From Kitagawia praeruptora (taxonomy: Eukaryota > Streptophyta > Magnoliopsida > Apiales > Apiaceae), in the NCBI GenBank assembly GCA_037693485.1, contig CM075354.1, positions 89,711,001 to 89,775,000 on the forward strand: 64,000 nt of DNA, in the 5' to 3' direction. Below the pieces are notes generated by a model, which ran no database searches, was not told the DNA's origin, and saw only the letters and a program-made list of their open reading frames with translations. The translations under genes and the position numbers were made by a program. Below are positions 9,287-21,501 of the stretch, piece by piece; within the stretch, counting starts at the first letter, position 1; each line of letters opens with the position of its first letter.

Positions 9287-12200
9287 ATGCGACGTGCATC
9301 TTGCGTGAGAAAATTGGAATTTGACCCTGAAATCGAGCGTACTTTGAGAAAGATCAGAAAAGAGAAAGCTAAGATGGGAGAGCCGACAGCTCAAGCTGTT
9401 GTTAATGATAATGTTGATGAGACTTCTATTTGGGACCATGAGACACCAAATCCTGCTAATTGCATGTACAAAACTCCAGAGATTGGTGCAACCCAATTCA
9501 ACATTAATCCAAGCTTAATTCAGATGATCAGCAATCAAGCTTTTGAAGGAGATATTGAACTAGAGGACCCACACAAACATCTAGAGCGTTTCGTGCAGAT
9601 GTGTGGCTCATTCAGAATCAATGGTGTCACGAGTGACAAGATTCGTCTCCATATGTTTCCCTACTCTATTAAGGGAAGAGCTTTGGAATGGTTTCAACAA
9701 CTTCCAAACACTACGGTTGCTACATGGGATGGTCTTTCTACTGCATTCTTGTCCAAATATTATCCTTCTGACAAGATGCAACAATTAAGGACTATGATTA
9801 TGAGTTTCAAAGCACAACCGGGTGAAGGTCTATATCAGGCATGAGAGAGATTCAAGGCACTATTGAGGAAGTGTCCACATCACGGCTTAGAAGATTGGCA
9901 GATCATTAGTACTTTTTATGGGGCCATGAATGCAGATATTCGTTTGAGTTTGGATGTGGCTGCTGGTGGAAATTTCAAGAAGGCACCAACTACACAGGCT
10001 AAAGCACTTCTTGAGGAATTGGCATCTAATAATTATTCATGGGCACCTAGTGGGACGAACTCAGCAAAAGCAGCACAAGAATCTGAGATGATCAACATGC
10101 TGGCTCAAAAATTGGATACTCTAACTCAGGAGGTGCGAGGACAAAGAGTAAATGTGAATGCTATTTCTTCACCTATGGAAGGGTATAATGATTATGGTAC
10201 TAGTCAGAACTCTTATGTGCAACAATTTCCAGAAGAAGCATCTTTTATTCAGGGAAGACAGCCGTGGCCTGTTCAGAATAACTCCTACTACAATCCAAAT
10301 CAAAGGCCAAACAACAATCTTTCTTACAGTAATAATCATGCGGCTAATCCTTCTTATTCATTTCCAAGGTAGAATCAACCTCCTGGTTTTCAGTCACGAC
10401 CACCGTATCAAGCACAGCAGCAGTATCAACCTTCTCCGAAGAAAGAACCAGCTGATTGGGAGGTTGCACTAAATAAGATTATGCAAGGAACCTCTGGGGC
10501 ATTGGCTAATATGGAATCAAGAATAGAGCAGATGGCATCATCTCAAAAGATGCTAGAAACACAGATTGGACAGATTGCCTCCAAGATGGGTGTTCGTGAG
10601 CAAGGATCACTTCCAAGTCAACCCGACCAGACTGGTAAGGAACAATGCAAAGCAATTACTTTGAGGAGCAGAAAAGAGTTGCCCGAGGTTGAGGTTCTTA
10701 TGCCTAAAGAGAAGGATGCTGAAAAAGAAAATAAGATAGTAGAGATTGATGCAGAAAAGTCAGAAAAAATAGATGCAGAGAAGAAGGAAGAAGAACCAGA
10801 AAAGCCGTATGTTCCTCCACCACCTTATGTTCCTCCTATTCCATTTCCACAGAGGCTTCACAACAGGCAGTTAGAAAAGCAGTACGAGAAGTTCTTGACT
10901 ATGTTCCGGCAGTTGCATGTCAATATTCCTTTGGCTGAAGCTTTGAATCAAATGCCACTTTATGCTAAATTTCTTAAGGAGATGTTGACAAATAAGAGGA
11001 AATTTGAGGATGCAGAAACCATTACTCTTAATGCGGAATGCAGTGCAGTTATTCAAAAGGCCATTCCTCAGAAATTGAAAGATCCGGGAAGTTTTTCTTT
11101 GCCTTGCACTATTGGGAAGATGGAGAACATGAAAGCCTTGTGTGATTTAGGGGCAAGTGTGAGTTTGATGTCATACTCAATTTGCAAACGGCTTGGTTTT
11201 GGAGAGCTTAAAAAGACACGGATTTCACTTCAATTGGCGGATCGTTCTGTTAAGTATCCGTTGGGGGTCATTGAAGATGTGGTTGTCAAAGTGGATAAAT
11301 TTGTCATACCTTGTGATTTTGTAGTGTTAGAGATGGATGAAGATGTCGAGATACCCATTATCTTGGGAAGGCCATTCTTGGTTACTGCTGGCACTACAAT
11401 CGATGTTAAAGCTGGAAAATTGACATTGAATGTTGGCGAGGACAAAGTGGAATTTGATCTGAACAAAGCAATGAAGATGCCTCCTTTTGGAGCAACTTGT
11501 TTTACTATTGACAGAGTTGATGAAATTGTGCAGTTAAAAAATGAACACTTCGTGGGAGTAGAACGGGTGTTAGATGATGTAGTAGAAGAAGAAGCACTTG
11601 TTGTTCGAGACACAGAAGTTGAGATGGTTTTTACACTTTCAGAGGCACCACAGGTTGAACTTAAACCTCTACCTGCTAATTTGAGGTATGTCTTTCTTGG
11701 TCCTAATGATACATATCCTGTGGTAGTTTCTGCTTTGCTTAGTGATGATGAGATGGAAAAATTATTACATGTTCTTCGGCAATATAAATCAGCTATTGGT
11801 TGGACAATTCAAGATATCAAGGGAATTAGCCCTGCTCTTTGCATGCATAGAATTGCCTTAGAAGATGATCATAAGCCTGTGATTGAGGGACAAAGAAGAT
11901 TGAATCCGAATTTGCAAGAGGTGGTGAAGAAAGAAATCACTAAGTTGCTGGATGCTGGTATCATATATTCGGTTCCACACAGTAAGTGGGTTAGCCCTAT
12001 TCATGTTGTGCCTAAGAAAGGTGGGATGACTGTTGTACACAATGAGAAGAATAAATTAATTCCCATGAGAACAGTAACAGGTTGGAGAGTTTGCATTGAT
12101 TATAGGAAGTTGAATAACGCTACTCGCAAAGATCACTTTCCCCTCCCATTCATTGATCAAATGCTCGAAAGGTTGGCGGGTAATGAGTATTACAACTTTC

Positions 12201-14562
12201 TGGATGGTTTCTCGGGCTACTTTCAGATTCCTATTTCACCCGAAGATCAAGAGAAGACCACTTTTACTTGTCCTTATGGTACTTTTGCTTATCGGAGGCT
12301 TCCTTTTGGTTTGTGTAATGGTCCTTCGACGTTTCAACGGCTCATGAACCACATCTTCTCAGATTTTATAGGGAAAGACATGGAGGTCTTCATGGATGAC
12401 TTCACGGTTTATGGTTCTTCCTTTGAATCATGTTTAGCCAGTTTGTCAAAGGTGTTGCAGAGATGTACTGAAACTAATCTTGTTCTTAATTGGGAGAAAT
12501 GTCACTTTATGGTGAAGGAAGGCATTGTGCTTGGGCATAAAATCTCTAATAAAGGCATTGAGGTCGATAGAGCAAAAATTGAAGTTATTGAAAAATTGCC
12601 ACCACCTTCATCTGTGAAAGGAATTCGAAGCTTTCTTGGTCATGCTGGTTTTTATCGACGGTTCATCAAGGATTTCTCCAAGTTAGCTCGGCCTCTCTGT
12701 AATCTTCTCGAAAAGGATCGTGTCTTTGACTTTGATGAAAGTTGTCTTGTTGCTTTTAACAGGCTGAAGAAGGAACTTACTTCTGCACCCATAGTTACAT
12801 CTCCTGATTGGAGCTTGCCATTTGAGCTTATGTGTGATGCTAGTGACTATGCTGTGGGTGTGGTTCTTGGGCAAAAGAGGGATAAACGTATGCATGTGAT
12901 AGCGTATGCAAGCAAGACTCTTGATGATGCACAAATCAACTATTCCACTACGGAGAAAGAACTACTTGCAGTGGTATTTGCACTTGATAAATTCAGATCC
13001 TATCTTGTTGGGTCTAAGGTGATTGTCTATTCGGATCATGCTGCGATTCGTTTCTTGATGACAAAGAAGGATGCCAAGCCTCGTTTAGTGCGTTGGATTC
13101 TCTTACTTCAGGAATTTGATCTTGAGATTCAAGATAAGAAGGGGTCTGAGAACTTGGTAGCTGATCATTTATCTAGGTTGGATCAAGGAGATGGAGAGGT
13201 AGGAGATGAAAAACCTATCAACGATAAATTTCCGGAAGAGCAGCTTCTAGGTGTGTCCTTGTCTACACCATGGTATGCAGATTTTGTGAACTACATTGTG
13301 GGAGGAGTTGTGCCGGATAATCTCTCTTATAACCAAAAGAAGAAATTCTTTTATGATGTGAAGCACTACTATTGGGAAGAACCGCTACTTTATAGGGAAT
13401 GTGCTGATGGAATGTTTCGTAGATGCGTACCTCATGATGAAGTTCCTCATATTTTCAGGCATTGTCATTCTCTAGAGTGTGGAGGTCATAACAGTAGCAT
13501 GAAGACAGTGGCGAAGGTTTTGCAGTCAGGATTCTATTGGCCAACCATGCATCAGGATGCTAGAGACTTTGTGGCAAAATGTGATAGATGTCAACGAGTT
13601 GGAAATATTTCGAGGAGGAACGAGATGCCTTTACAATCTATTCTTGAGGTGGAGATTTTTGATGTGTGGGGGATGGACTTCATGGGTCCATTTCCATCTT
13701 CTTATGGGAACAAGTATATTTTGGTGGGAGTTGATTATGTCTCGAAATGGGTTGAAGCTATTGCATCTCCTACTAACGATGCTAGAGTGGTGAAGAAGTT
13801 CTTAAAGAAGCATGTGTTCACTAGATTTGGAGTGCCAAGGGCTATTATCAATGATGGAGGTGCGCACTTTTGCAATAAACAGGTGGCTGATCTCTTGAAA
13901 AAGTATGGTGTGACACAAAAGGTGGCAACTCCTTATCATCTGCAAACAAGTGGACAAGTTGAGATTTCGAATCGTGAGCTGAAGTCAATTTTGGAGAAGA
14001 CAGTGGCAGCGTCGAGAAAGGATTGGTCAACAAAGCTTGATGATGCACTTTGGGCATATAGGACGGCGTTTAAAACACCTATTGGAATGTCTCCATATAG
14101 GTTGATCTTTGGGAAGCCATGTCATTTGCCGGTGGAACTTCAACATAAGGCATTTTGGGCGACAAGAGAGTTGAATTTTAATCTTAAATCTGCGGGAGAG
14201 AAGCGGTTACTTCAACTTGGAGAGCTTGAGGAGATTAGGCTCCAATCTTATGAAAATGCTAGTATCTACAAGGAAAAACCAAATTGTGGCATGACAAGCA
14301 CATTCAGAAGAAGGAATTTGAGGTTGGGCAACATGTTCTATTGTTTAATTCAAGACTCCGTTTATTTCCTGGAAAGCTTAGATCAAGATGGTTCGGACCT
14401 TTTAAGATTGTGAAGGTTTATCCTAATGGGGTTTGTGAGATTACTAGAGAAGGGTCGGATGTATTCAAGGTGAACGGGCAGAGACTGAAGCCATACTTGC
14501 TTGGAGAAACAGTGGAGCGAGGAATGAGCATTCTTCGTCTCCAAGAACCTATCATGAGTTGA
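9287..14562 (+). pseudogene. Athila 1 gag-pol polyprotein (two stops, one frameshift)
   Basis: ATG 9287 (MRRASCVRKLEFD) starts gag; the upstream extension to 9248 has no support. The frame is broken by TGA 9842-9844 and TAG 10370-10372. A missing A in the A-run near 14275-14280 moves the last 90 codons to another frame, ending at 14562. Gag has the Athila core (EGDIELEDPHKHLERFVQMC, RALEWFQQLP). Pol domains in order: protease with the Athila-typical CDLGASVSLM; RT (WVSPIHVVPKKGG, RVCIDYRKLN, LPFGLCNGPSTFQR, catalytic FMDDF); RNase H (LMCDASDYAVGVVLGQ, YSTTEKELLAVVFA); integrase zinc finger (HCHSLECGGH, CDRCQRVG) and DDE core (WGMDFMGPFP, IINDGGAHFCN, TSGQVEISNREL). It has about 1,750 codons, normal size for the family. 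Confidence 0.9.
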
Positions 14563-15423
14563 GGAAGTAATGTCAAGCTATTGACGTTAAAGAAGCGCTT
14601 CGTGGGAGGCAACCCACGCATTAGTAGAAAAAAAAAAAGAGCAAATTGCAGGTCTGTAACGCAACTTGCATCAGCATTTCTGGTCTGGAGGCAAGTTGCG
14701 CCCCTAACACGCAACTAGCGCCTGCGCATCTGCATTCAAGGCAATTTGCCCCCTGATACGTAACTTGCGGTGGCGCATCTGCTTTAGCCGCAGTTTGCTG
14801 TCCACGCGCGCAAGTTGCGTGTGACGTCCAGGAGAGCAGAATTTTTCAGCATTGTTGTCTTATGTCTGTGTTGTGTCCGTGTTTTGCCGATTGTGTTTAT
14901 ATAAAAAAAACATTCTTCCACCCAAATTCTTTTTATACTCCCATCTTTCCCCTAAATCTTTTCCTATTTTAATTCCAAAACCCCTCATCTCTCCTTAAAA
15001 AATTTAAATTCCTATTTCTTTTCTAATTCTTTTTCTTTTATTCATTAAATATTTTTTCTATCCTATATCAAATTCCAATTTCCACCCAAATTTTTTCCTT
15101 TTCACATTAAAATTCTTATATTCATCCTATCACTCCATGGCCTATATATACCCATACATACACACCCAATTCATTCTATTCCTCTTCTACATCTCTTAAA
15201 AATTCAAGTTTGGGGGAAAATTAGTACAAGTTCACCTCTTTGATTCGTAGTGGGATTTTTTTTCTCTATTTTATTTTATTACGAATTTGTGTTCTTGTAA
15301 ATTGGGTTTTTTGTATTATTCTTGTTACGTGGGTATTTTTGGTGTGATTTTGCTTGGTGGTTTTTGGTGGGATATTTCTTGGTAGTAGTTGGTGGTGCTA
15401 TTGTTGAGTGGAGTTTGATTATT
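14563..15423. other. Athila 1 pol-env spacer
   Basis: Noncoding. It starts with a conserved stem-loop (14601-14618), then a block of GCAACTTGC/GCGCAAGTTGCG words in both orientations (about 14650-14830), then a pyrimidine-rich stretch (about 14920-15180). AAGTTTGGGGG at 15204-15214 is almost the same as the true polypurine tract and may prime or mark the env-like message. Confidence 0.6.
14601..14618 (+). promoter_or_regulatory. Stem-loop just after Athila pol
   Basis: CGTGGG AGGCAA CCCACG forms a perfect 6-bp stem with a 6-nt loop, 39 nt after the pol stop. A sequence of this shape (GCGCTTC...GGGAGGCAACCC) recurs after pol in Athila-type elements. Its role is not established here. Confidence 0.6.
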
Positions 15424-16499
15424 ATGGTGCCTAAGCGAATGAGGGGTGGTTCTATTAGGGTGGAGAGATTTTCTTCTCCGGATGCGGAGGTTGAGTATAA
15501 TCGGTTGTTGTCAAGGTCGGTGGCGAAAGAAAGGGGGTTTTTGCCAACTCATCATTATGGGTTGGTTGATGTGATTAGTGAGTTACTTTGGGGAGAGATT
15601 TGTAAGGCACCTGCTCCGGTTCCGGTGAATGTTGTTAGGGAGTTTTATGCTAATGCTAAAGGTGAGCCGGATGAGGTGTGTGTGGTTCGAGGTAAACAGG
15701 TGGATTATAGTGTTGATGCTATTCGTGAAATTTTGGGACAACCACCTAAGCTTGTGGGGGATGAAGATTGGGCAAGGAAGACTAGTAAGGATGTGGATTT
15801 GGAGGCAATTGTTCGTGAGTTATGTGTTCCTGGTACAGTTTGGAAGTATAAATTGGGAACCACTGAGCCGGTTAATTTTCTATCTTCTGCTATGAATAAA
15901 TTTGCACGTGCATGGTATGCATTTCTTTGTACGAATATTATGCCTACTTCTCATATAGGTGAGGTCACAGTTGATAGATTGATTCTTCTTTGGGGCATTC
16001 TAAAGGGGAAGTACATTGATGTAGCTTATATTGTTCATCAGAATATTCTACGGTTTTAAAGTCTAATGCACTATCATCGATGCCCCATGCTTCTGTTATA
16101 GCTGGTTTATGTAAAGATAGTGGTGTTACCTGGGGTGCGGATGAGGAGTTGCAGTCACCTTTGGCTTCCATTACTGATGTGTCTATTGATCGAATGCCTG
16201 ACTGGCAAGGTGGGGTTCCACATCCGAGGGGACTTGGTTATAGTGTTAATGATGCTGGTGCTAGTGGTCATGGAGTGGGTGCTCCGCCACGTGTTTCGAG
16301 AGTACCGAGAGTTTTGGAGGCTCACTTTAAGCGTTTGTACAGGCGGATGGATGCTATACATGCTTGTAACCGGGAGTATGCTCAGGATATGGCTACAGCT
16401 TTGAGAGATGCGGGTATTCACGCAAGGTGGCCAGTCTATGGAGCTCGTACGCAGTATCCACCGCCAGATTCTGATTCCTTCGAGGAGGAGGACGAGTAG
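15424..16499 (+). pseudogene. Athila 1 env-like frame (one frameshift)
   Basis: ATG 15424 (MVPKRMRGG) opens a frame to the stop at 16059. Continuation of the same protein is found in the next frame from about 16050 to 16499. The shift fits loss of one T in the run at 16050-16053 (CGGTTTTAAAG). The first part contains a region like the putative plant transposon protein domain found in Athila env-like frames (VDYSVDAIREILGQPP, FLSSAMNKFARAWYAFLCTNIMPTSHIGEVTVDRLILLWGI, written here as separate pieces). The second part is acidic at its end (DSDSFEEEDE). It has no clear signal peptide. Only position relates it to retroviral env. Confidence 0.72.
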
Positions 16500-18292
16500 G
16501 TATGTTTTCTGCTATCCCTCGTATTTACTTCCATTCAATGCGGACATTGAATATTTTAAGTTTGGGGGTGGTTTGGGGGATTAGTAGTTGTTGTATTATG
16601 TGTTCATGTAGGATTTCATGCTGTGCATATTAGTAGTAGTAAATTATGCATTTATGTTTGTGTTTATCTACGTTTGTTTCATATAGGACATTCTGTTTTT
16701 ATGTTCGTATTTCATGTGAGTTCATAATAGTTTGCATTTGCACCCATGCTTGATAGGAATTTTGTGTTGTTGACGCTTTTGATAGAGAAGTGATATGCTT
16801 TGTTCTTGTGCACACACATACACTAGTAAGTTGAAGCTAGTAGACTTATTGAATGTTGTGAGTAATTAGAAGGACATGAATATGTGCAAGATGATTTAGT
16901 TTGCATGCTTTGAATACAAGTCGGTGCATTAGAGAGATTTTTGCTTGGGATTGAGTATGTTTTTCCACCAAGTGAGATTTTGAGCCATATTGCATATTTT
17001 TGGCAATTTATTCGTTTGCTTGAGTGTCCACGGATTGTTTGCATTGCTAGCAGTTGTTTGAGGTCTTTCTTGAAACGCATGACATTATTTGACGATTAAA
17101 ATGATAAAGGCATTAGGAATAACCGCATATTTTCCCATATTACCACACCATTTAAACATGATCAATTAGTTACCCGTTGAGCTTAATCCTATTTTTTCGG
17201 TGACATACCACATTACTTGCCTAGACCTTTTTCTTGTATTGGCCTTACATTAATTTGAACCTATATTGTCAAAGGCTAGTAGAGTGCTTAAGGGAGTAAT
17301 AAGGTGTGCATGGAGGGGTTTATTGTTGGTCGTACTTCTGGGGGAAATATTGAAATTGGGTTTGTTTACTTGATAGTCGGCATATGTAATAAATTGTGGG
17401 ATCATTGTTATTGTTTATATTATTGTTTTATTTAGCTCTCGAAAAAAAAAGAAGAAAAAAAGAAAAGGAAAAAAAATATATATATTATGAGAGCAAGTTT
17501 GTGTTTGTTGTGATCCTACTTTAGTCGACTAGTCGAGTGTTCTTAGTAAAATTTATGTGGGGGGGTAAATAGGGTGTTGTGTATGATTTATTATGGTACT
17601 TACTGGCTTTTGACACTTCACCTGATTTGGCTTATTTGACATACCTTGTCCCTAGCCCCGTTACAACCCAATTAAAGACCTTTTGATTATCGTCATTGAT
17701 GTATGTTGTGTTAAGAGTTAGATTGATACCAAATGTCAAGCATGCTTATGATTTTGTTGGAATTGAGTGATACACTTACCCTTGATCTTGAGTGAATATT
17801 CTTTTGTGAGTGGATTGTGAGTGTTTGCTTGTTTTGCGTATGAGATCCCGAGTTTTGTCTCAAAGATGTACTCTTGTAGGTTTAGCATGTTTACTAACTT
17901 ATTCTTACACTTGACATGGACTTGTGAGAACTTATGCATGTTCATTGAGTAGACTATGTGAATACTTGCACTTTCGACACCAAGACATTGCGTATTTACT
18001 TTGATTCTTAAGATGATATGGCATGAGAGGATTTGAAGGTATGGTAGGATGTTAGTACTAGATTAATTGCATTTTTCATATTAGTTGCATTCATGCATTG
18101 CATTGCATTAGGTAAATGGATTTTGTGGGTACATTCGCTATAGGCCCTCACGAGACCTTACTCGTCCACTAGGGCTGCCTAGGGGTTTAAAGGGCTTGTT
18201 GCATATGCCAAATGCAACCGTGATCACCTACGGAAGTGGTACTAGTTAGTTAGTTAGTTGTAATTTTTTATGCTTGAGGACAAGCATCGGTT
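16500..18292. other. Athila 1 long 3' untranslated region
   Basis: About 1.8 kb without a credible reading frame. It contains another AAGTTTGGGGGTGG tract at 16557-16570 directly after the env-like frame, and a purine-rich AAAAGAAGAAAAAAAGAAAA stretch near 17440-17485. Long noncoding 3' regions are usual in Athila. Confidence 0.6.
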
Positions 18293-18308
18293 TAAGTTTG
18301 GGGGTGTT
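18293..18308 (+). promoter_or_regulatory. Athila 1 polypurine tract
   Basis: AAGTTTGGGGGTGTT stands just before the LTR start TGATAAGTGG. It is the third occurrence of AAGTTTGGGGG in the element. Confidence 0.75.
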
Positions 18309-19555
18309 TGATAAGTGGATTTTATATCCACTTGGAACATTCTATATCAGCTTAAATTGATCGTTTTGGACTCAAGTTTGTTATAGTTTTGATGTGTTTT
18401 GCTTAGTTGTGCAGGTTTGCAAGAATATCAATGCTTTTGTCATTTTTGAAGATTTAATTGATTAAAATTCGGATTTTCCGGGAAGGTTGCGCAGTCTACA
18501 CTGTTTTGGCCATATCTGGAGTTCTAGAAGTCCATTTTCAGCGATCTTACTGCCCACGCGAAGCTTGAGAGATTTTATACAACCTGGGATAGATAGCACG
18601 TGCAAGAAATATGCTGAATGAAATCGCGCACGTGATCTTGTAAAAGAAGGCTGGGAATTTACTGTTTTGCCCTTTTTCTAATTCTAATTGTATTTTGGGC
18701 AATTTTGTGTACCTTCTTCTAATTCTAATTGTAATAGAAGGTAATTTCTTGCTGGGCAAGATTTGGAGTATCTATGTAAACACATCTAGGTTATTAATTT
18801 AGAGAGAGGAGAAATACTATTCTATAGATACAACTTTGTACGTAGCTTTTAGGGATTTTTCTGGAGAACTATTATTGAAGATTGAAGGTTTTTTCTATAT
18901 TCTTATAATTATGAGTTCTTCTATTAATCCATGTGTTTTGTTTACTTCCTTAATTATGTGTAACTAATTCTCTAATTTGAGGATTGGGTAGTATTCCTTG
19001 GTATTCATGTGTGTTTAATTATCTGTGATTTTCTTGCTTTGCTGATCTGTTATTGAGGGCTTAACACAATTAGGGGCGTCATGAACCTTTGATTGGATTT
19101 TAGGGATTGTAATAACTTGGAAGAGGAGTTGTAATTTTAGTACAAGATTTAACAGACATAACTCGAATATTTGATTGGAAGATTAATAGGAGAGTTGTGA
19201 GACTTTTAATTCTTGGTGCGTAATAGTTTATGATTGTACTTTGATTGTATCATGGAAGTGACAATTAAGGTGTAGTTGTAGACATTATATTGTATCTTGG
19301 AAGGGAACATTATAACCTTAGAAGAATTGTTTTCAGTAGAGTAAGAACGTAGACATCACATAGATATTGAATGTGCATTGAAACCAAGTGAAGAACCCCA
19401 GTTCTTGGATTGTTTTCCTCATATATTTTATTCTCGATTGATAATTAGTTTAATTTAGTTTATAAACAAACCAAACATTCTTCTACACTTCTAATTTGTG
19501 AGAGATAAGAAACTTGAACTTGATATTACATTCAGTCCTTCCCTGCGAACGAACA
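18309..19555 (+). repeat. Athila 1 3' LTR (1247 bp)
   Basis: It begins TGATAAGTGG, with an immediate palindrome GTGGATTTTATATCCAC, and ends GCGAACGAACA. Its last 646 bp match 8510-9155. The same palindromic start opens the LTR of the second Athila-like element at 62071. Confidence 0.9.
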
Positions 19556-19981
19556 TATGCAAAATATCGCAAACCAAATGCCTGACGCATTTAATGATTC
19601 TAGAAAAATTATAAAATCTCATATACCTGCAGTAAATACTCCAGCTAGAATAGATGTACCAATTCAAAAATTAAATACAAAAGAGTTGGTTACAGAATCA
19701 AATCAGCGCTTGAAGCGTGGTAGATCGGTCGGTGCAAAAGATGTTGCACCACGAAAACGAAAAACAAAGAAAAATGCCCCTGAAGTGGCACATGCTCCAG
19801 AAGTAGCAAATACCCCTGAAGTGGTATTATCTCCTGAAGAGATTCTAGTCCCTAAAGATGAGGGATTAAGTAATCATGAAATCTCAATAAATTATGTGCA
19901 TGACATGAAATTATGGGATCGAAGTAAGGCCATAATCGATGATGTGTTTGTGTATTCTGCGGCATTGGATGTCGATATAAA
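19556..19981 (+). pseudogene. Copia pol linker between integrase and RT
   Basis: The frame reads QNIANQMPDAF, then SHIPAVNTPARIDVP, then a Lys/Arg-rich segment (RKRKTKK) with three PEV repeats. It ends in EISINYVHDMKLWDRSKAIIDDVF, typical of the integrase-RT linker in many plant copia elements. The solo LTR cuts it at 19982. Confidence 0.82.
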
Positions 19982-21501
19982 TGTTGGTTCCGATCGCACA
20001 AAACGCAGCGGAAAACGATAATAAAATCAAATCGGAACCAATCCCGGATCCATGTATAATTAACGGATAATCACGGTAGTAAGAAAAATTTACCTTGTGA
20101 AGCTTTACAAAGGGATGTCAATTAGAGATCCTAGCTTGCACGATTCGGAGTGCTCCTCTTCGAAGCCTCCTCTACGGTATCCACACGAACACTCCAAGAA
20201 CTTTTCTTGTCCGAAAGTGAGGTACTAGCCTCAATGAAAAATCGAGAGAGAGAGATATGTAGGGTTTGGGTTTTCTTGCGGCTTGTGTTTGTTTTTAACG
20301 TAAAAAACCAATGCCTCCCTTTACAATCCTTATCATTATATATATAAGGTATTATGGAGCATTAAGCCCAAGCTAAAAAAACTAGCCCAACTTGATTAAT
20401 CAAATAATAGAATCATATCCTATTATTTAAATCAATAATAATTAAGTCATACTTAATTATTAAAGTCATATCTCATTTGTATTTTATTATAGCTTAATTA
20501 AGTCCCACTTAATTAATATAATAAAATCCAACTCCTCATTTAATTAATTTAAATTAATTCTCCCTTTAAAGTGTTCTATGTGTGTGACCCTGTAGGCTAT
20601 TATTTAACTGGCAATAATTTTATTCTCCAATAAAATTATAAACAATGAGCGGCATCTAGTAATACATCATTGCTACCCAATTAAATAATAATTAAATTGT
20701 GATCCGATAAAACCTTTTGTGATTAATGTTCCCGTGTAATATAATCCCTTTAACCAAATATTATAGATTAAACTCGAGGCATGTTTATTGTCATCCTCTT
20801 CATAATTTAATCCGGGTTTACTTGATCCATGAGTAGACTATTAATAACAAATCATTATTTGAGCACGACCATGCATTTTATAGTCTCACTCAATCAAGAT
20901 GCCAATAATATCTCTCCTATCTGATAGGAGGGTTAAATCCTTTATCTATCATTCATATTTCTCATACGATTCACAATAAACCCGATGTCCACTTTTATCA
21001 TTACTCGGTCAAAGGTAACTTTTAATGTAGTCAAAGTATATTATCCTCGTATAGAAATATAATGATCTCAAGTCAAAGGATCATTACACCATAATCACTG
21101 TGAGTCTTTCTTATGACTTAATTAACATGAAGAATCTCACGGTGGGTCTGTCCGGTACCATGTACCCTACATGTACCTATGTATTGACTTTAGTATCTCC
21201 ATACTTATAACCAATGAGATGTGGTTATCAGTCAAAAACATACTAGTCTATTTATGTATTATTATTGTCCTGTATAATAATACTCGACTAGGGACCTTTA
21301 AGAATATGATATATATTATATAATCTCAAATTCAAGTTGTAAAATTAAACTATATAATGTGTATCATTATTCTAAGGACATTTATTATGCTAACAAATAT
21401 CGCAGTAATTAGAGTCATAATAAATACATTTATTTAATAATCAAATGACATAAGGTTTATTTAAGAAACAATGTATTGCCTATAGGGCACCTACACTAAC
21501 A
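19982..21501 (-). repeat. Solo LTR (1520 bp) of another copia element, minus orientation
   Basis: It starts TGTTGGTTCCG and ends CACTAACA, with the 5-bp duplication ATAAA at 19977-19981 and 21502-21506. There is no internal coding region, primer site or second LTR, so it is a single LTR left by LTR-LTR recombination. Read on the minus strand it begins TGTTAGTGTAGGTGCCC and ends GATCGGAACCAACA, a style known from plant copia LTRs, which is why I assign minus orientation. Confidence 0.85.

Larger units (their letters stand above)
8510..19555 (+). mobile_element. Athila-like Ty3/gypsy retrotransposon (copy 1)
   Basis: It has a truncated-looking 5' LTR (8510-9155), primer site, gag-pol, env-like frame, polypurine tract and full 3' LTR. 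The visible 646 bp of 5' LTR align to 18910-19555 without gaps and with nine substitutions (counted by eye, 1.4%). The missing first 601 bp of the 5' LTR are presumably left of the Sirevirus, outside the window. The element lies in the outer copia, whose frame starts again at 19556 (TATGCAAAATATC). Internal stops and frameshifts show that this copy is no longer autonomous. Confidence 0.9.

Noticed and set aside
11230..11613. 127-codon minus-strand frame within Athila pol
   Set aside because: Ser/Thr-rich shadow of the protease-RT region on the other strand.
15322..15423. Extended N-terminus of the Athila env-like frame (hydrophobic, signal-peptide-like)
   Set aside because: It depends on a TTG start; the first ATG is 15424. 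The hydrophobic stretch is therefore probably untranslated, although it would make a tempting membrane signal.
19982..21501. Segment read as a host gene exon or promoter region
   Set aside because: TG..CA ends and the ATAAA duplication inside copia pol show it is a solo LTR.
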